Shown: positions 23,780 through 35,980 of the stretch, one piece after another
Layout: the number at the start of each line of letters is the position of its first letter
Position numbering within the stretch: position 1 is the first letter of the stretch
Source of the DNA: Furcasterigmium furcatum
Taxonomy: Eukaryota; Ascomycota; Sordariomycetes; Glomerellales; Plectosphaerellaceae
DNA: 64,000 bases
Direction: 5' to 3'
NCBI GenBank assembly: GCA_001599815.1
Contig: BCIA01000005.1
Coordinates: 413,088-477,087 of the forward strand
The notes under the pieces: model-generated
What the model was told of the DNA's origin: nothing
What the model saw: only the letters and a program-made list of their open reading frames with translations
The model's database searches: none
Position numbers and translations under genes: made by a program

Positions 23780-24706
23780 GGTAGGTGATAGGGATTCGCA
23801 ATGTTCCGGTGTGCGGACCTGAGGAGTTGTGGATGTTGTGTGAAGGATAGCGGACCACTTTGCTTGTCTGCTATGGCTTTCTTGTCTTGATGTGCAGCTT
23901 TGGAATGCGTTTTGTTGTCTATCCGAAGAGGGAAGGGACGTGTATGCCGCAGACATGGCAGACCAAACCTTTTGTTCAATACCTCTGACTTCTCCTTTGA
24001 CTGGGCGTCGACCATTTCCGAAATTTTTGAGCGTGAAGCTACTCCAGCAGACTCCACAGACTGGGTTCGGTACTCTGAGGTAGCTTGTACAGCGGTTGGT
24101 AGTCCAGCCTTCGCATCGTTGCGTGAAGCGCCTTGGAAGGGTCGGGAGAGACCAATGGCAAGCAGGGGAATAACTTGACCGATCTCCGGGCTATTAGATA
24201 TGCTTGTGACAGCGCTGCTCTGCTCTGCCACCTCGAGTCGAAATTGACCAGGCGAGTGTTCAACTAGCGCCCCGATGCAGTGCGGTCCCCCCCCCCCCCA
24301 ATCCATATCAAGTGCGTCCATCCAAGGGTCGGGGACGGTACTGGAGGCCTGGTCTTAGGGGCCAATAGCGAGATAATCCCCCGCGCAAGTCCCCGCATGA
24401 GCAACTCGTGGTGTTATCCGACTAGGTAGACCGAGACGCGCAAACTTTCATCATTCACCCGCGGAGGCCGATGTGATGATACCAGCAGCAGATGCGCTCG
24501 ATGCCCGGTTGGACCTGTAGTTCTCGCTGACTACAGTACCAGCCTCAAAATACGACGGTGCCCTGAATAGAAATGATCTTCCTGGCGATGGTCACGGCAA
24601 GCACGACGACCGCCTATATCGAAGTTTCGTCGCCAATTCGAGAGCTTGTTGGAAGGGCTGATTCCACGAAAAAAAAACTCGACTACGTACTCTGTTACTG
24701 CCTATC
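23780..24706. promoter_or_regulatory. Divergent promoter region, Dabb / NmrA-like gene
   Basis: About 930 bp. It contains a 12-base C run at 24288-24299. No gene is supported. Confidence 0.4.
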
Positions 24707-25759
24707 ATGTCCGTCGTTGCTATAGCTGGAGGTCTCGGGGACATGGGCCGGCTCATCACGGCGTCCATTTATGAAACTGGCAAATATGAGGTATATATCA
24801 TGTCTCGACGAGTAAGTACGACCAAGCTGGCGTCTCTGTCGCTCATCATGTTGATTGATGCTGATTCATTGCAGGCTCCCAAAGATGTGCCGACATATAC
24901 TTCCCCCCTCACAGACAAGACATACAATCCCATCATCGAGACCGACTACGCGTCCGTCGGCAATGTGGCTCGTCTTCTAACGGAGCACAACGTGCACACC
25001 GTTATCTGCACCTTTGCGCTTGACTTTGAGGCTGCCAGCAACTCGCAGCTGAACCTCATCCGGGCCGCTGAGCAGTCGCCCTGCGTCAAGCGATTCCTCC
25101 CCTCTGAGTTCAACATCGACTACGACCTCGACGACTCCCTCCTCCCTTACCCAGACAAGCGCTACCACACTGTGGCCCGACGCCTGCTCGAGACGACGTC
25201 CTCTCTCGAGTACTCCTACATCTATCCCGGCATGTTCTCCGACTACTGGGCCATGCCTCACATCAAGACTCACCTACGCCCCCTCTGCATTGTGATGGAC
25301 CCTGAGAGTGGTGTTGCCGCCATCCCCGGAGACGGCGAGGCCCGCGTCTCCATGTCCTACACCGGCGATGTCGCGCGTTACACGGCCCTCGCCCTCGACC
25401 TACCCGAGTGGCCCCGCGCCATGACGACGGCCACCGACGCCATCACCCTCAACGAGCTTGTCCGCCTCGCCGAGGTGAACCTCGGCCGCAAGCTCAACAT
25501 CACATACCAACCCATCGAGGCTCTCAAAAGGCACGAGACCACCGTGTTTCCGCGCAACCTTCCCCTCGCTAGCCACTTCCCCGAGGGTTTGGATCAGCTC
25601 AAGGCATTGACATCTGATCTCGAGGCGTCTATGGCCCTGGGCGCATATGACTCTGAGAACCTGGAGGGTCACCTTGACCTGGTCAAACAGTTCGAGAGCA
25701 GGACTGCGTCGCCGTTGAGGATTGAGAAGCTGCTGGAATTGGCGTGGAAGGGACGATGA
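24707..25759 (+). CDS. NmrA-like / isoflavone-reductase-like NAD(P)-binding protein
   Basis: Two exons, 24707-24811 and 24875-25759, 329 residues. The 63-bp intron (GTAAGT, branch GCTGATT, TTGCAG) is a multiple of three without stops, so the unspliced frame is also open; the 21 extra residues would interrupt the first Rossmann unit, which argues for splicing. Motifs: the N-terminal VAIAGGLGDMGRLI glycine-rich loop, HTVICTFALDF, then CVKRFLPSEFN, the usual isoflavone-reductase-family block, with KRYH following. Likely a cytosolic NAD(P)H reductase or a redox sensor; substrate unknown. It is convergent with the Zn2Cys6 gene to the right, 205 bp apart. Confidence 0.88.
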   Translation: MSVVAIAGGLGDMGRLITASIYETGKYEVYIMSRRVSTTKLASLSLIMLIDADSLQAPKDVPTYTSPLTDKTYNPIIETDYASVGNVARLLTEHNVHTVICTFALDFEAASNSQLNLIRAAEQSPCVKRFLPSEFNIDYDLDDSLLPYPDKRYHTVARRLLETTSSLEYSYIYPGMFSDYWAMPHIKTHLRPLCIVMDPESGVAAIPGDGEARVSMSYTGDVARYTALALDLPEWPRAMTTATDAITLNELVRLAEVNLGRKLNITYQPIEALKRHETTVFPRNLPLASHFPEGLDQLKALTSDLEASMALGAYDSENLEGHLDLVKQFESRTASPLRIEKLLELAWKGR

Positions 25760-25964
25760 TCAAGCCTTCATCCGTCGGGGATTGAGGGGTGATGAAGTAG
25801 GCCAACCGGCATGACGATGGTCGCGTGCGGGTGTAACTTGTTCTGCCAATGGCCGCTATATCATGGTATTTGGCTCTCTTGTTTCTCGGAACATAAGTAC
25901 ATACACATGGCAATTCATCCACCCATGCGCTGCCCGGACGAGTGCATTCTCAAGCTGACACGTC

Positions 25965-27699
25965 TCACACCAAAATCTGTGACTCTCCGATCCGCTGCAT
26001 CGTGTCTTGCCACCGTTCCGGCACAGCGTAGCCCTTCTTCACGAGGTCCCGCTGGTTCCAGACTGCCTCGAGAATATTTCGCCCATTTTTAGCATTATAA
26101 ATGCCCAGTAGATGTAGTCCCTCCCAGCGCGACCGGATATAGTCCCTCTGATCCAATACATCCAGCTCCGCCCCGAGAACCACAAGGCACCAGCCGAGGT
26201 TCGCGCCCGGCCCCAGGGCGTCCGGAACCATTGTGAGCAGACACAGCGCAGTCTCGAGGGAATGACACAGTTCCGCTGGCAGCTGGTCGCCCGGCCCACT
26301 CACGATGCGGTGGACATAGATGTGCGACGCGTGCCGGAATATCTCGGCCGTCGCGAGGGCTCGCTGTCTCAGCTCATCTTCGTCCATGCCCAAGGACGTC
26401 GAAAAGGCTTGAGTTGTGCTCCTACACGAGAGCCCAATGTCGGGGAGGGCATCTGGTAGGAATGCCGTGGAACGAATCTCTTCCTGGAGGGCCTGCGCTT
26501 GGCTTTGGAGCTCCTCTTCGGGCATGCTGCCATTTCGCGCAGCAACGTAAAGGCGGGATGCGGTTGACTGTTTGCGTAGCTCGCATTAATAAACACGAAA
26601 CGGGCTTGAGCGATGTGAATTGGCCTACCATCAGTTTGGGCAACTTCGCCGAGCAGCCAAAGAGAGCATCTACAGTGTCTCCGTGACCGGTTGTGGCGTC
26701 CATCCACGCATCCAGTTCCGGCATTGTCGAGGTTCCAAGATTGAGCGCGCTTTGCGTGTCGATGAGGCACACCCAATTCTTGAGAAAAGAATCGAGATCC
26801 GAGCAGTCACCTCGCGATCGCACCCAGCCCTTGATCGCATCATAATGGCCGGTCCATCGACTCGACCCGGAGAAGACCTCGTAGGTCACGAGAAGCAGCA
26901 TGCAGGCCAACGTCACTGGCTGGCTGATGAGGTCTTGATCGTCGAATCGGTCTCTCAAGGACTTGCATGAAGCCCGAAGATACCTCCTCGACAATGTATC
27001 GGGCGTGTGTTGCCACCGGCTGTGATGCGAAGCCGCTACGGCCAGTGCGGCATTGAGCAGCGCAGGCTCTGCAAGCGCAAGTGGTAGGAGTGAGCGGTAC
27101 CCGTTGCCATGATAATCGACCGCGAGGGCTATCCTGGCGATGTTCTCTGCATGAATGTTAGTGCCTATCGGATCTCGTCGCGCAGTGATATTGGGCCCTA
27201 CGTAAAAAATGCTGCATTAAAAAGCTCTCTTCCGGCGGCAGCCCAAGGGGTGAGATGGCACAGAAGACCGGGTCACTGTGACTGCTGTTTCTGTCTAAGG
27301 CCGATCCTGAATGGGAAAAGATAGAGGGAAATGAAGGGGAGGATGAGGTGTAGGAGGATGAGAGAGAAGAAGAAGGGCCGTCTGCCTGGCTGGTAAACAC
27401 CCGCTGCTTCGGCAAGCGTCTCTTTTGCGAGACGAGCCCTGTCGGCCAGGACAATCTGATTTCAAAGCCAGGGCATTTCAGGCCCCTTTCCAAGCAGGTG
27501 GTACATCCTGAACGATAAGGTCAGCGGGGAGAGAACTGGTAGGCTTGCGAGCCTGACTTCACTTACGTGGAAGAGTCCCGTCACAGGTTCGGTTCCGCCG
27601 GAGACATGTCCAACAAGCACCCTGGTCATTCTTCTGATCAGGCCGTGGCAACGTCTTCTCCATTGAGTCGGTTCGTTGAGCGGAAGCCGGGCTTGCCAT
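25965..27699 (-). CDS. Zn2Cys6 fungal transcription factor
   Basis: Four exons on the minus strand: 27699-27567, 27507-27202, 27146-26629 and 26567-25965, total 519 residues. The zinc cluster is assembled across the first intron: ACWTC, LRRNRTC, DGTLPRC, TTC, LERGLKC, with C-x2-C-x6-C-x6-C-x2-C-x6-C spacing. A Ser-rich linker follows, then a fungal regulatory domain with SLLPLALAEPALLNAALAVA and LLLVTYEVFSGSS. The last acceptor (AAACAG at 26568) was chosen because it keeps phase and adds SRLYVAARNG before the C-terminal helices. ATG 27699 is the first in frame. A nuclear regulator, convergent to the NmrA-like gene, which is one candidate target. Confidence 0.85.
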
Positions 27700-28238
27700 G
27701 ATGCGAATTCCCCGCAGGGAGCCACGAATGTCTATTGGTTTGTTCTGGCGCAATATCCTCTGTTCTTGTTCCGTACGATTTCACTGGAATGCGACACGAA
27801 GAGCAAGGCACGAGTGAGCGATGAGGAGAAGTGGGAGGCGACTGTCACCCGTTTTCCTATCGGTTGACTAGTGCGAGCACCCAGCTCAGAGGGAGATAAG
27901 GGAGGGCTTTTGGCACCCACCGCTGGACGAGGGAGACTAACTTCCTCGGGGCAAGGCACGCGGCCTTCCCCAGGCTCCCCACAGGGGCGGCGATGCACTA
28001 ATCTGAACTTGGGTAAAGTGGTGGTCACCGGACGCCGCAGCCAGGGGCCTGGGCTTGCTTCCGTGATAGCCGACGGAATACCTAGGACCAAGCAGTATAT
28101 TATGCACTTATAGGGGGGTCAATGAGCCGCGGGCGGCTGCGCAAACCAACCCCCTCCGCTATCGGCTCAGGTCTCTAGCATTCCATCCCCCTCCCCCATC
28201 GGGCCCATCGTCTTGTGGCCCAGATCAACACCGTCTGC
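27700..28238. other. Intergenic, no gene recognised
   Basis: About 540 bp between two minus-strand regulators; it should hold the promoter of the left one. Confidence 0.4.
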
Positions 28239-31200
28239 TCAACTGCCGCCATATTTGAATTCCAAGCCCTCCGCCATGGGAGGCCCATTCAACGTAGCTG
28301 AAGACCACATGTCCGGGTTGATGTCAAGCAGGGGAAACGATGGAAACAGTGCTTCCACATCCAGATCCATGCCATCCATACTCAGGAGCTCTGCAAAAGG
28401 TGTTGGTGGGAAGACCTCGCCTCCATCGCCCACAAAGGTGGGCCACACTATCCCAACACCTGGGCTGTGACGATGACCTATAGTGAGTGCTGGTGCCATA
28501 GCCTCGATGTCAGGGGCAAGGCCTCCTCCTGGGCCAGCGCTGCTGGGAGGAGGAATCGGGGCCTCGGGATATGATCCATCTCCATAGTGTGGTGGATTTT
28601 GCCGGCGTTGTGGTGGCTCCGCCTCCGGGTATGTTTCTTGCGGTGGTCGTTGCTGTTGCTCCTTACGCGAGCGCCCGGATGGCGCGGTGTTTGCAGCATT
28701 GCCTGTGTCTGGTATTTTAACCACCCTCGGAGATTGTCGCACTTCCATGTCATTGTCCGAGTCCATATCGTCAAACAAGTGGCCCGAATAAACCTGCACC
28801 CATGATGAACGCTGCGAGTCGGCCCCGGCTTTCTTGGGCGCTGGTTTCGTCCCTGTCTCAGCGGGGGGCACCTCTTCCGGCTTGTTTTGTTCATGCTGAC
28901 GCCGACTTGGAGGAGGGTCCAATGGCACAAAAGAAGGCTCCTGTAGATCCAAGAAGCGACTGAAGTAGCTGTCAAAGGCTTGGCCGTTGGCCGAATCAGA
29001 CACCGGGGCCATTGGCGTCTGGATATTGTGCGCTCGGAAAAGTGTCATGAGCTTGAAACAAATCAGCCAGGGATCAAAGGGCCCGTTATGTCGTAAGAGA
29101 TGCAGACATACCCAGTGTTGTGCGGGGGCGTAGAACTTCCTAACCGCCGCAAGAACGATGAAGAGAAACTTCAGTTTCTCGACCATCTTGCAGTCAGGGG
29201 GCTTGCCAGACCTGTGCAAGTAGTTGATGAGCACCAACGCGCTTTGTACGCAGGCGAAGCCAAACAGTGACATATACTATAGCAGAATATGCATGTCAGC
29301 TTGTGTACTAGTAGTCGATGGGCCATCATATCGGTAGACTTACAGAGAAGAAGTTCCCGCCGCCGATAATATGCTGGGCGGCAAGGCAAATCGTGGCCGC
29401 GCTCGCCTCACACCGACGGGCTCTCTCCATCAGAAACAGGGACGGCGCACCCTGAAAACTGAAGCAGTGACCTCTTCCATCTGACTTTTCCCCTTCATTG
29501 CTAGTCTGATGGACAGGGATTGGGAGAAACGGCTTATTGAGCACGATTCTGCAACAATGACTCAACAGGAGAGACATCCAACTCTCTACATCTTTATCAC
29601 TCCCCGTACCAGTCGGCATGGTCGAGGGTAGACCGGGGTGTCGAAGAATATGCTCTTCAAGCTCCCCTTGAAGGACACCGAACTTGGATCCCGCGAACCA
29701 GGGCCGGGGCGTCTGCTTCGATAGAGGCTCCGAACACAGCTGCTGAGCACGCACCAGAAGCATAATCTGGGTGAGGAGATCTCGAGGAACTCTATCCGAC
29801 GAAGAGGGGCCGTCCTTATATAGGCCATCAATTGGCAGGTCTCGCTGCAGGGAAGGCTGGCCAAGGGAATGGGTGTGATGTGCCATGGCCAAGAAGAACT
29901 CCGAAGAGGCTATGGTCTCTGCCTCCTCGCGGCTGATTGACTTGTCCTCTCGGCAGGTTTGTAGTAGAGCCTTTCCAGTCGCTGTATTGAGAAGGTCAGT
30001 ACCTCCCAGGTCAAATCTGAGAATGGTCGGTTTCTGGTTCCGCTTACCGATGTACATCCAAGCAGACCGACCACGGCATTGGCTGGCATCATATTCTATC
30101 AGGATGCACATGGTCCTAACCTGTAGGAGATATCGTTGTTGGTCCCCGAGCTCGTGCAGGCCGAGAGACTTTTGGGCAGCCTTGGCGAGGTATTCATCAA
30201 CTTGTAGCCCACTGATACAGGCTGCCTGAGCTGCACAATGAGCTGAAAAGCGGACGCTGTAGGAGCACATTGCGAGGACCAGGCTCCGGTGGAGGTGACC
30301 TGCGATGAGCTCCGGGAAAAAATACGACGCTGGCACTACCTCTCGGAGGGGGAGGCTTGTGTGACGGTAGAAAAGCTCGATCAGGTGGCAGAGGAAGCCG
30401 ACGCTCAAGGACGGACTGGGGTTGTTAGCTCGCGGAAATGGGGGCAGGTCGTCTCATCCTAAAGTGGCCATCAGATCTTCAGGGTACACTCACTGCTCTC
30501 TCCGCAATGTTTGATCAGGTGAGAATAGCAATTCCAATCCGGGTCTCCATGTGGCAACATCCGGGACCTTTCTAGACGCATGTCCGTTCCCAGCGTCCTC
30601 ATCCTGATCATACTCGCTATCATCATCCCTGCCATCCTCATCCGCGTCTGACATCTCGACCGCCTCTTCCATGAAGCTCGGTAGTGCTCCAGCGCTGGAC
30701 GTTCTCCTGGGCGGGACATGATCCCGTGGCACCAAGGACGCGTCTGCTGCATGAGACTGCCGTCGAGGAGCAGCGTCGCTAGCCTGCGAAGGAGGCTTGA
30801 GTCTTGGCGGCAACTCGGAGTGAGCAGCATGGGCTTGAGCAGGACCAGTAGCAGGCGCAGCTGGAGCCAATTTGTGAATTATTTTCTGCTCCAGCTGTCG
30901 CCGTGGTCGCGGCCCGCGCCGTGCACGATTCTTCTCATTGAAGACGCAGTCATGGCCGTGCTCAGAACAGAAGCTGCAAGGCATCACGCCGTTGCATTTC
31001 ACCTGCGACGCGCGTCAGTCAAGACGTTTCTTTTGAGAAAAAAAATCATGAAATTCATTTGGACAGCACGCCCATAAGAACACCGAGGACTGGCACGGAT
31101 TTATGACGGACGGGGTATACGACGGCTCCCAGCCTTCTGGGTAGCCGGCCATGTCTTGACTTGGGCAATTGCTTACACGGCGTCTCCTGCAAGCATTACA

Positions 31201-31281
31201 TGCCAGCGTGACCTTTGTTCTGTTCGAGGGGCCTCCAGACGTTGATGCGGCATTGGTAGCCACAGCTGGCATGGTGGGCAT
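28239..31281 (-). CDS. Large Zn2Cys6 transcription factor with fungal-specific regulatory domain
   Basis: Five exons on the minus strand: 31281-31177, 31002-30494, 30415-30048, 29981-29344 and 29276-28239, total 885 residues. The zinc cluster is split by a 174-bp intron: ACNACRRRR then VKCNGVMPCSFCSEHGHDC, spacing C-x2-C-x6-C-x5-C-x2-C-x6-C. A basic linker GPRPRRQLEQ and an acidic Asp/Glu-rich segment follow. The middle homology domain has SLSVGFLCHLIELFY and SAWMYIATGKALLQ. The 66-bp intron before ATGKALLQ is in frame and stop-free, but a perfect TACTGAC branch site argues it is spliced. The last 250 residues are Pro/Gln/Ser-rich and probably disordered. It is divergent from the amine oxidase, a plausible target. 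Confidence 0.87.
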
Positions 31282-32025
31282 GGGGGGCTCCTCGTCATCC
31301 GTTCCCCACGACGACGGCCGAGTAAATCAATGAAGGAACAATACAGGCTAGGGGAACAAACAAGTCGAGAGATGGGGACACTGTGTTGCCTGCGCGAGTG
31401 TGCAGCATGTGTCGAGATGAGAGTACTGCAACGGTGTTTTGCCATCGCCAAGAGTGATGAGAGAAAGTGAAGCTTCCACGCTGGAGAGGCCCACCTTGGC
31501 CCCCTAAGATCTCATCCGTCCATCTCACTGCTAGCTCTGGAGGTCACCCCATCCTGGCCGTCTCTGGTGGCTAGGCACATAGGGGGGCATGTCGCTATAA
31601 GTGCTAGCTGGTCCTAGCTCCCTCCTATCAGTCCGCTGTGATTGGCCTTGTTTTTCCGTCCAGCCATGGCGGATCCCCGCCAACGACGGTGCGGACCTTT
31701 CCTCATCGAGCTCGAGACAAGCCGATGCTCCAATGGCAGGACACCACTCATCCCTTGGAAGAATGGAAGAGGCCTCTGTTGCTCGACACCAATTCTGACC
31801 CAGGTCCATCCAGGCCGCAGAAAGACGGACAGGCACTCCACTGGAACTCCATGACCCATGCTTTCTTCCTGGCATATATTTCACTCCTCGACTTCGCCAC
31901 TCGGGACTCCTCTGTGAGAAGATGATGCCGGGCTCGTAACATTTATGTCGAGCCAATAGACCAGCGACCCAAACATCATTACCAGCGTCACCTCTCCTTA
32001 ACTCCCGTTCAGAATTCTTTTCAGC
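31282..32025. promoter_or_regulatory. Divergent promoter region, Zn2Cys6 regulator / amine oxidase
   Basis: About 740 bp between the two starts. Open frames at 31531-32253 (minus) and 31638-31925 (plus) have no recognisable family and are treated as chance. Confidence 0.4.
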
Positions 32026-33674
32026 ATGGTCCAGACCACGGAAGGCTTCACCTGGACGCCCTCCAAAGGCGTTCGCCATGGCCTTCCTTCCATCGGTGTC
32101 GTGACTCCATCCACTCACTTCGTTAACCCCAAGAATGATGTCTTCGACGCCATTGTCATTGGGTCCGGCTATGCGGGTCTCGTGGCCGCCCGCGATCTCG
32201 CAACACAGGGTGAGTTTTTCTTCCCCTTCGTCATTCCTGACTATCACGGACATGGCTTCTCACGCCGCATCAGGGAAGAAGACGCTGGTCATCGAGGCTC
32301 GTGACAGGCTCGGCGGCCGTACTTGGCATTCTACAATCAACGGCTTCAACTACGAGATGGGTGGCACCTGGATCCACTGGCACATGCCTCATATCTATAG
32401 AGAAGTGTCTCTCTATGGCCTGCAGAACGACTGGACGGTCACTCAAAACCCTGGCGGCGATCAGGATTACTGCACCCTTACTAGAGGCGAAAAGCAGAGA
32501 AATCTCTCCCATGCCGAAGAGGAAGGGATCACCGGCCGCGTCTTCCGCATCTTCTCCAATGTCGACGGCAATGACATCCGCGAAAACTGGAAATACATCT
32601 TCTCGACTAACTCATCCCCGAAGCTCCTCGCCGAGCTGGACAACAAGTCCTGCCAGGACCGGCTCGACGAGATCCGCGACCAGCTGACCGCCGAAGAGGT
32701 CGCCACCCTCGAATCTTTTCTCCAGCAGATGGGCGGTAACACTCTGGACCGTATGGGTCTCCTGGACGCCCTGCGCTGGTGGTCCCTTGGCTCGCACAAG
32801 CCGACGGGGCTCAACGACATTGCCCTCCATACCAGGCTCAAGAGCGGGAACAGCGAGTTGCACAAGCGTATCTTCCAGCATGCCATCTCAACCGGGAACC
32901 TCTCATACTCGTTCCAGACCCCCGTGAAGTCGGTCGAGGAGGATCCCAACGGCGTCATCAGCATCACCACCCGCGACGGCGAGGTATGGAAGGCCAAGGC
33001 GGCTGTCTCCACCATCCCCCTGAATGTCATCGCTTCGGTTGACTTCTCACCACCTCTAGCACAAGCCAAGCTAGATGCTGCGGTTGCTGGGTCGGTGAAC
33101 AAGTGCAACAAGGTGCACATCGACATCAACGGACCCGAGTGGCTTTCCTGGTCCTCCGTCGCGGCTCCAGGCAAGGGTCTCATCTCTGCTTTTGGGGACC
33201 ATCTGACGCCCGCCAACAATTCCCACATCGTTTCCTTCGGACCGGATCCCGAAAGCGAGCTCGGTATCAAGCTTGACGATCCCGAGGTCATCAAGAACGC
33301 CCTGTTGCATCTCCTCCCCAAGGACCAGAAGAGCAGCGTAATCGTCAACCGAGTTGTAAGTCCATTCTCAACAGGATGAACAGTGTGGATTCACGTTTGC
33401 TCACACATCACTTGCAAAGGTGTCCCACGATTGGAACAACGACGAGTTCTCCAAGGGCACATGGTGCTACCTACCTCCCCAGTCGACCACCAAATATCTC
33501 AAAGCTCTTCAGCAACCTCATGGAAATGTGCACTTTGCTAGCGCAGATTGGTCGGACGGCTGGCGGGGTTGGATCGATGGTGCCGTCCAGGCGGGAATGC
33601 AGGCAGCCCACGCCGTGATCCAGAAGCAGCGCGAAGCCGTATCTGAGAAGTCTCTCACCAACGGATACCACTAG
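32026..33674 (+). CDS. Flavin monoamine oxidase (MAO-N-like)
   Basis: Three exons, 32026-32209, 32274-33355 and 33420-33674, total 506 residues. The first junction rebuilds the FAD motif: AIVIGSGYAGLVAARDL, then KKTLVIEARDRLGGRTW. Substrate-side motifs include YEMGGTWIHWHMPHIY, and the C-terminal region has VHFASADWSDGWRGWIDGA, the usual end of the flavin domain. It has no covalent-FAD Ser-Gly-Gly-Cys motif, like fungal MAO-N. There is no signal peptide; the terminal residues do not form a clear SKL peroxisomal signal. Expected reaction: oxidative deamination of a primary amine to aldehyde, ammonia and H2O2. It is the likely partner of the divergent Zn2Cys6 regulator. Confidence 0.9.
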
Positions 33675-34152
33675 CTTCCAACGTAAGCAACGTAAGCAAC
33701 GAAGTAGATATCTTGAATCTAAAAAGATGCCACAAGTTCTGTATCGGTCACGGTGTATCTCTCGGCTATCTCTTGGCAGACTAATAAGCCCCAGACCAAG
33801 TGACACAGGCACGCACAGCTGCTAGCGACCCCGGGTTCTTCTTAGGGCGGATTACTAGTAGGACAATCGGAGGAGGGAGGGCGCCGCATTGGTCCGATTG
33901 ATCCGTCCTGTCTGTTCCCCGCAGCAATTGGATCCGGCATCCAGAGTCCTTGAAAGAGGATTAACTCCTAGTTCCGTAAATGCAATCGCCTAACTTCTCA
34001 TTGGTGACAGGCATGACCTCATCCTGACTAGACTAGGTTCATTTTCCTCAAAGACGCATAGATAAGTTCCAGGAGACTGTCCATGTGTGTTGGAGTCGGC
34101 ATGAAGTAAGCCTCGATTCAGGAACTTTACCACACAACCACCTTCTCACAGC
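33675..34152. other. Intergenic, no gene recognised
   Basis: About 480 bp between amine oxidase and P450 on the same strand. A short direct repeat ACGTAAGCA occurs near 33681-33698. Confidence 0.4.
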
Positions 34153-35780
34153 ATGTCGTCAGGCCCAACCCCAAAGACGATGCAGCTTCTAGGTTTGGTT
34201 GCAGCCTGGTGGCCAGCACTTCTGACAATCTCCGTCTTTGGCTACCTCTTGCACAACAGATACCATAGCGGCCTCAGCGAGGTCCCAGGACCAGTCAGTC
34301 GAACGCTCACTCCTCTTCCGCGGATCTGGTCCGTCTTCAAGGGGTTCAGCCATGACGATGACATAGCCCTGCACAGAAGGTACGGCTCCCTGGTCCGCGT
34401 CGCACCCAATGTTGTATCCGTCAATGACCCGGCCGAGGTCAACAATATCTACGGCATCGGCACCAAGCTCTACAAGGGGGCCTTCTACTCTCTCGTCGAG
34501 GTGTACGACGAGGAGGGCGTGGTGCCCGACCCCTTCGTTATCACGGACCGCGCGCTGCACATGCGCCTCAAGAAGGGTGCCGCCAGTGCATACTCTCTCA
34601 ACACCCTCGTGCAAATGGAACCGTACCTCGATGCGGTCAGCGATAGGCTCACACAGAAGCTCGATGCCGCGTCGGCGACGGGGCAGGTCGTCGAGTTTTC
34701 TGCCCTCTTACGCGAGTATGCCATGGACGCTATCTCGGCCTTGACATTTGGAAAGGACTTCGACCACATGAGCGGTGGGGACGTGCTGGGCTGATTTCAG
34801 GGCGACAACGATGATAAACGACTACATGGCAATTGTGAGTTGGTTTTTTTAATTCACTCGCATGTGTCCGTTCTTGAGTGTGTACTTACTTGATCATATC
34901 TCAGTTTGGTCAAATTCCCTGGTGTCACAACTTCCTCCTCGGCAACCCTTGGATCGCACGCTGGTTCGACAGCACAGAGGGCAATGCACGCATGATAGCT
35001 CTCGCAAAAGACGAGATAGACGCCGACAGGAAAGGCCTCCAGACCTCGGGTGATGCGCGCGGGCCCATGACATTTATGCAGAAGCTCTTGGCGCAACAGA
35101 AGCAGAACCCCGCCTCACTGAGCGACCGCGAGCTTATCACGCACTGTTTCAACAACATCGCCGCGGGCAGTGACACGACCGCCATCGCACTGCGGAGCAT
35201 TCTCTTCCACACGCTCCGCGACGCCACAGTCCGCGGCCGTTTGGCATCAGAGGTACGCGAAGCGTTCCCCCATGGCGATACGGCCTCCTGCACGTTTGCC
35301 GCGGCGAACAAGCTCCCGTTCCTCGGCGCCGTGATCAAAGAGGGAATTCGCATCCACCCATCCGTAGGGATGATACTTGTCCGCGTCATCCCGAAAGGAG
35401 GCGCGATGGTCTGCGGCAGATACCTGCCCGCCGGGGTCGAGGTCGGCATCAACCCCTGGGTACTTCACCGAGATCCGACTGTATACAAAGACCCCGACGC
35501 CTTCCGACCGGAACGCTGGCTCGTGAATGACGTGGATGCAGAGCACCTGCGCCGGATGAATAGATCATGGGTTCCGTTCGGCCATGGGGCACACACCTGC
35601 AGCGGGAGGTGGATCAGCTGGATGGAAATTCACAAAATCATAGCCACCCTATTCCTGAAGTTCGACATGGAGCTGGCCGATGGGGGACGAGGATATACGT
35701 TCCATAACCTCTGGTTCACCCCGCAGACTGGCCTCCACGTGCGGTTCCACCCCGTTCAGTTAGGGCAAATATCTAGGTAG
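34153..35780 (+). pseudogene. Cytochrome P450 with one frameshift
   Basis: Two exons, 34153-34834 and 34905-35780. The N-terminal membrane anchor (ALLTISVFGYLL) and proline hinge VPGPVSR are present. In exon 2 all catalytic landmarks are intact: AAGSDTT in the I helix, KEGIR (ExxR), FRPERW, and the heme loop FGHGAHTCSG. In exon 1 the frame runs into a stop at 34792-34794, while homologous reading continues one frame over. The shift maps to GGG at 34788-34790. No GT-AG intron of reasonable length fixes it. Either a recent inactivation or a sequencing error; the otherwise perfect protein makes both plausible. Microsomal monooxygenase if active; substrate unknown. Confidence 0.85.
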
Positions 35781-35980
35781 TTAGGAGTTCAAATTTCGAG
35801 CTCGTCCACATCTGTATGGCAGTCTCCTATCTTGATGTTTTTAGTTACGATCTACCGCCGAAACGTATCGAGGCTGTGAAGAGCAAAAAGGTTTATTGAA
35901 CATCGACTATTCTAGAGCATCTCATATGGTCCCCAATAGTATTAGCCGTTTTCACATTGCAGATTTTGGTTGCCTCTAGA

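Noticed and set aside
31531..32253. 240-codon minus-strand frame
   Set aside because: Overlaps the first exon of the amine oxidase and has no domain.
32467..33348. 293-codon minus-strand frame
   Set aside because: Antisense of the amine oxidase catalytic exon.
34775..34800. A 18- or 26-bp intron that would avoid the P450 stop
   Set aside because: Too short for fungal introns and the resulting frame does not match the P450 downstream sequence.
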